Program-made: the position numbers and the translations under genes | Notes under the pieces: generated by a model | Seen by the model: only the letters and a program-made list of their open reading frames with translations | What the model was told of the DNA's origin: nothing | Database searches by the model: none | In this document: positions 60,544 to 64,000 of the stretch, one piece after another | Position numbering within the stretch: the first letter of the stretch is position 1 | Layout: each line of letters starts with the position of its first letter | Origin: Ideonella aquatica | Lineage (GTDB): Bacteria > Pseudomonadota > Gammaproteobacteria > Burkholderiales > Burkholderiaceae_C | Assembly (NCBI RefSeq): GCF_018069755.1 | Contig: NZ_JAGQDE010000017.1 | Span: 1-64,000, forward strand | Direction: 5' to 3' | Length of the DNA stretch: 64,000 nt

Positions 60544-62055
60544 TCAGTCCTCCTGGAACGCTTCCTCGCGCTTGCTCTGGATCGACGGCAGCATCACCAC
60601 CACGATCAGCAGCGCTGCCGCGACCAGCAGGCCCGCCGACAGCGGCCGGGTCAGGAAGGTGGCCCAGTCGCCGCGCGACAGCAGCAGCGCGCGGCGCAGG
60701 TTCTCTTCCATCATCGGACCCAGGATGAAACCCAGCAGCAGCGGCGCGGGCTCGCAACCCAGCTTGTAGAACACGTAGCCGGCGATGCCGAACAGCGTGG
60801 CCATGTAGACGTCGAAGTTGTTGTTGTTCAGCGTGTACAGGCCGATGCAGCAAAAGCTCAGGATGGCCGGGAACAGCAGCTTGTAGGGCACGGTCAGCAG
60901 CTTGATCCAGATGCCGATCAGCGGCAGGTTCAGGATCACCAGCATCAGGTTGCCGATCCACATCGAGGCGATCAGGCCCCAGAACAGCTCGGGGTTGCTG
61001 CTCATCACCTGCGGGCCGGGCTGGATGCCCTTGATGGTCATCGCACCCACCATCAGCGCCATCACCGCGTTGGGCGGGATGCCCAGCGTCAGCATCGGGA
61101 TGAAGCTGGTCTGCGCACCGGCGTTGTTGGCCGACTCGGGGCCCGCCACGCCGCGGATGTTGCCCTGGCCAAAGGGCACTTCGCCCGGACGCCCCTTGGT
61201 CTTCTTCTCGACCGTGTAGGCCGCGAACGAGGCCAGCAGCGCGCCGCCGCCCGGCAGCACGCCCAGGATCGATCCCAGCGAGGTGCCGCGCAGCACTGCC
61301 GGGAAGGCATCAGCGAAGTCCTGCTTGGTGGGCCACAGGCCGGAGACGTGCTTGGTGAACACCTCGCGGTGCTCGGCCGGACGGCCCAGGTTGGCGATGA
61401 TCTCGCCAAAGCCGAACACGCCCATCGCGATCGTCACGAAGCCGATGCCATCGGTCAGCTCGGGGATATCGAAGCTGTAGCGCGGCGTGCCCGAGATGAC
61501 GTCGGTGTTGATCTGGCCCAGCAGCAGGCCCAGCAGGATCATCGCGATGGCCTTGACCAGCGAGCCCGAAGCCAGCACCACCGCGCCGATCAGGCCCAGG
61601 GTCATCAGGCTGAAGTACTCGGCCGGGCCGAACTGGAACGCCAGCTCGGTCAGCGGCGGTGCGAAGGCGGCGATGATGATGGTGCCCACGCAGCCGGCGA
61701 AGAACGAGCCCAGGCCGGCCGCCGCCAGTGCGGCACCGGCGCGGCCCTTGCGGGCCATCTGGTAGCCGTCGATGGCGGTGACCACCGAGCTGGACTCGCC
61801 GGGCACGTTGATCAGGATGGCGGTGGTCGAGCCACCGTACTGCGCGCCGTAGTAGATGCCGGCCAGCATGATCAGCGCCGGCGTGGCGTCCAGCGCATAG
61901 ATGCTGGGCAGCAGCATCGCGATCGTGGCCACCGGGCCCAGCCCGGGCAGCACGCCGATCAGGGTACCGAGCACCGCACCGCCAAAGGCGTAGAGCAGGT
62001 TGGTGACGGTGAAGGCCGTGGCAAAGCCCAGGCTGAGGTTGTTGAGCAGATCCAT
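60544..62055 (-). CDS. tctA: Tripartite tricarboxylate transporter, large permease
   Basis: 503 residues, about twelve membrane helices: GVLPGLGPVATIAMLLPSIYALDATPALIMLAGIYYGAQYGGSTTAILINVPGE is the TctA signature. With TctB and a periplasmic TctC it imports tricarboxylates or other carboxylates by proton/sodium symport. It is 11 bp after tctB. No tctC is in this window. Confidence 0.95.
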   Translation of the reverse strand: MDLLNNLSLGFATAFTVTNLLYAFGGAVLGTLIGVLPGLGPVATIAMLLPSIYALDATPALIMLAGIYYGAQYGGSTTAILINVPGESSSVVTAIDGYQMARKGRAGAALAAAGLGSFFAGCVGTIIIAAFAPPLTELAFQFGPAEYFSLMTLGLIGAVVLASGSLVKAIAMILLGLLLGQINTDVISGTPRYSFDIPELTDGIGFVTIAMGVFGFGEIIANLGRPAEHREVFTKHVSGLWPTKQDFADAFPAVLRGTSLGSILGVLPGGGALLASFAAYTVEKKTKGRPGEVPFGQGNIRGVAGPESANNAGAQTSFIPMLTLGIPPNAVMALMVGAMTIKGIQPGPQVMSSNPELFWGLIASMWIGNLMLVILNLPLIGIWIKLLTVPYKLLFPAILSFCCIGLYTLNNNNFDVYMATLFGIAGYVFYKLGCEPAPLLLGFILGPMMEENLRRALLLSRGDWATFLTRPLSAGLLVAAALLIVVVMLPSIQSKREEAFQED

Positions 62056-62066
62056 GGTGTGTGTCC

Positions 62067-62522
62067 TCAGGCGCCCGGCAGCAGCGGAATGGTCAGCGAC
62101 AGGCCCTTGATGAAGACCACCCAGGACAGCGCGGTCAGCACCACGGCATTGATGAGGGAACCCTTCCAGGTGAACTCATCGGATGCCAGGCTGGACAGCA
62201 CCACCAGCAGCGGCAGCGCGATCAGCATGCCGACGCGCGGCAGCAGCACGCCGAACAGGGCGACCGAGCCCAGGATGACGAACAGCGGCCGCCAGGCGAA
62301 GGCGCCCACGGGCTCGCCGTCATGGGTCTCGATGGTCAGGGCCTTGAACAGCACCATGCCACCCAGGATGGCCAGCAGAATGCCCAGACCGAACGGGAAG
62401 TAGCCGGGACCCGGGCGGGCCGAGCTGCCGAAGCTGTATTCGGTGGCACCCCAGGCGAAACCGACGCCAACGGCCACGAACATCAGCCCCGACCAGAAAT
62501 CTTTCTGGCTCTTGATATGCAT
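62067..62522 (-). CDS. tctB: Tripartite tricarboxylate transporter, small subunit
   Basis: 151 residues, four membrane helices: KDFWSGLMFVAVGVGFAWGATEYSFGSSARPGPGYFPFGLGILLAILGG, a typical TctB. GGAGAG lies before the ATG at 62522. Pairs with tctA. Confidence 0.93.
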   Translation of the reverse strand: MHIKSQKDFWSGLMFVAVGVGFAWGATEYSFGSSARPGPGYFPFGLGILLAILGGMVLFKALTIETHDGEPVGAFAWRPLFVILGSVALFGVLLPRVGMLIALPLLVVLSSLASDEFTWKGSLINAVVLTALSWVVFIKGLSLTIPLLPGA

Positions 62523-62621
62523 GGGGACACTCTCCTCGAAGATGGGTTTGCCAGCATTCTAGGAAGCGCCCTGCCGGGCCCACCTGCGGTCAACACGTAG
62601 CTCCGCCTGGGGAAAACCCGG

Positions 62622-64000
62622 TCAGACCTCCCAGCGCGGCGTGCTTCTCAGGACTTCTTCGAGCGTGGTCTCGCCGCGTCCCACCTTGTCCAGGCCCACC
62701 ATGCGCAGTGGCCGCAGACCGGCCTGCACGGCGGCGCGGCGCAGCGCGGGCTCGTCGAGCTGCGGATGCATCGTGCTGCGCAAGGACTCGGACAGCTCCA
62801 TCAGTTCATACAGCGCGGTGCGGCCACGGTAACCAGTCTGGCGACAGGCTGGACAACCCACCGGCCGCCAGGCCCGCGGCTCGGCCAGGGGCCGCCAGGG
62901 CGCGGCGTACTCGGTGGCCAGCTCGGCGCTGACCGTGGGATCCGGCTGCCGGCATTCGCGGCACAGCGAGCGGGTCAGGCGCTGGGCCAGCACGCCGATC
63001 ACCGTGGCCGAGATCAGGTAGGGCGGCACGCCCAGGTCGACCAGCCGCGTGATCGCCGACGGTGCATCGTTGGTGTGCAGGGTGCTGAACACCAGGTGGC
63101 CGGTCAGCGCGGCCTGGATGGCCATCTCGGCGGTTTCCAGGTCGCGGATCTCGCCCACCATGATGATGTCCGGGTCCTGGCGCATCAGGGCGCGCAGGCC
63201 CTCGGCAAAGCCCAGCTCGACCACCGGCTGCACCTGGGTCTGGTTGAAGCTGGGCTCGATCATCTCGATCGGGTCCTCCACCGTGCAGACGTTGACCTCC
63301 TCGGTGGCCAGCTTCTTCAGCGTGGAGTACAGCGTGGTGGTCTTGCCCGAGCCGGTGGGACCGGTGACCAGCACGATGCCGTGCGGCCGCGCGATCAGCG
63401 CGTTCCAGCGCCGCGCCTCGTCGGCGCTGAAGCCCAGCGCATCAAAGGGCTTGTCCACTGTGCCGGGATCGAAGATGCGCATCACCACCTTCTCGCCGAA
63501 GGCGGTGGGCAGTGTGGACAGGCGCATCTCCACCTCGCCGCCACCGGCGCCGTCAGGCCGGCGCGTCTTGATGCGGCCGTCCTGCGGCCGGCGCCGCTCG
63601 ATCACGTCCATGCGGCCCAGCAGCTTGATGCGCGCGGTCATCGCCGCCATCACCGCGGCCGGCACCTGGTGCACCGGGTGCAGCACCCCGTCAATGCGAA
63701 AGCGCACCACGCCGATGTCGCGCCGCGGCTCGAGGTGGATGTCGCTGGCCCGCTGCTCGAAGGCGTACTGCCACAGCCAGTCGACGAGCTGGATCACGCC
63801 CTGGTCGTTGGCGTCCAGGTTGTCACGCGCCTTCAGGTCGACCAGTTGCTCGAAGGTGTGGGTGCCGCCCACGCCCTCGCCGCTCTTGCGCGCCACGTGC
63901 ACGTTCTGCGCCACTCGGTAGAACTCGCTCGTATAGCGCGACAGGTCTTCGGGCGTGCACACCACCAGCGTCAAACGGCGGCGGGTGTGGGCCTCGATTT
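62622..64000 (-). CDS. GspE/PulE-type secretion ATPase (N-terminal end beyond window)
   Basis: At least 459 residues; the frame stays open through the right edge (IEAHTRRRLTLVV...), so the start lies beyond 64000. Visible: QRASDIHLEPR, Walker A GPTGSGKTTTLYSTL, Asp box VCTVEDPIE, Walker B RQDPDIIMVGEIRD, His box STLHTNDAPSAITRL, and the zinc tetracysteine CREC...CPAC. It powers type II secretion or type IV pilus assembly. Other genes of that system are not in view. Confidence 0.93.
   Translation of the reverse strand, partial: IEAHTRRRLTLVVCTPEDLSRYTSEFYRVAQNVHVARKSGEGVGGTHTFEQLVDLKARDNLDANDQGVIQLVDWLWQYAFEQRASDIHLEPRRDIGVVRFRIDGVLHPVHQVPAAVMAAMTARIKLLGRMDVIERRRPQDGRIKTRRPDGAGGGEVEMRLSTLPTAFGEKVVMRIFDPGTVDKPFDALGFSADEARRWNALIARPHGIVLVTGPTGSGKTTTLYSTLKKLATEEVNVCTVEDPIEMIEPSFNQTQVQPVVELGFAEGLRALMRQDPDIIMVGEIRDLETAEMAIQAALTGHLVFSTLHTNDAPSAITRLVDLGVPPYLISATVIGVLAQRLTRSLCRECRQPDPTVSAELATEYAAPWRPLAEPRAWRPVGCPACRQTGYRGRTALYELMELSESLRSTMHPQLDEPALRRAAVQAGLRPLRMVGLDKVGRGETTLEEVLRSTPRWEV

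Overview
The window is GC-rich chromosomal DNA from a proteobacterium. Gene content and order point to a betaproteobacterium of the order Burkholderiales, probably the Rubrivivax/Leptothrix/Ideonella/Roseateles side. This is an inference from conserved blocks (rpsP-rimM-trmD-rplS, DUF3579|argD-argF, orn|M48-rsgA, pcnB-folK, Pit/DUF47, TctAB) and from codon bias; no rRNA marker is present. I saw no rRNA, tRNA or CRISPR array.

Layout. (1) Positions 1-5430 are an accessory patch. It holds the start of an IS630-like transposase at the left edge, a decayed IS5-family copy, an AT-richer gene for a receiver-domain/aminoglycoside-kinase-like fusion, an intact IS5-family element inserted in the 3' end of that gene, and a small membrane-anchored coiled-coil protein. 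(2) Positions 5432-18948 are dominated by one 11-kb minus-strand gene. It encodes a 3678-residue protein made of about 430 octapeptide repeats plus a C-terminal domain with EF-hand-like calcium loops, probably exported by a type I system. A perfect-hairpin terminator and two glycosyltransferase-like genes follow it. (3) Positions 19173-30148 carry a DUF599 membrane protein, pirin facing a LysR regulator, gluQ, a tandem FKBP, a large lipoprotein, an HtrA-like protease, orn, an M48 protease and rsgA. (4) Positions 30149-48475 carry mostly minus-strand housekeeping genes: P-type ATPase, CobD/CbiB-like protein, Nudix CoA pyrophosphatase, ammonium transporter, the rplS-trmD-rimM-rpsP operon, phosphate transporter with its PhoU-like partner, folK-pcnB-HAD phosphatase, hda with a PerM-like permease, and SirB1-like with murJ. 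(5) Positions 48618-54594 read mostly plus: rpsT, argD-argF, a metallophosphoesterase overlapping a Ser/Thr kinase-UspA fusion, and a cysteine-cluster protein. DUF3579 lies on the minus strand. (6) Positions 54591-64000 are minus: a tight five-gene transport/peptidase operon, a hairpin-rich triple 66-bp repeat, tctA-tctB, and a GspE/PulE-type ATPase cut by the window edge.

Points of most interest are the octapeptide giant, whose repeats group into alternating blocks of 7 and 10 units; the IS-interrupted receiver-kinase/coiled-coil pair, which looks like a two-gene signalling or conflict cassette; and a silent relic of a second argF 3' end whose protein sequence is identical but whose codons are largely different.
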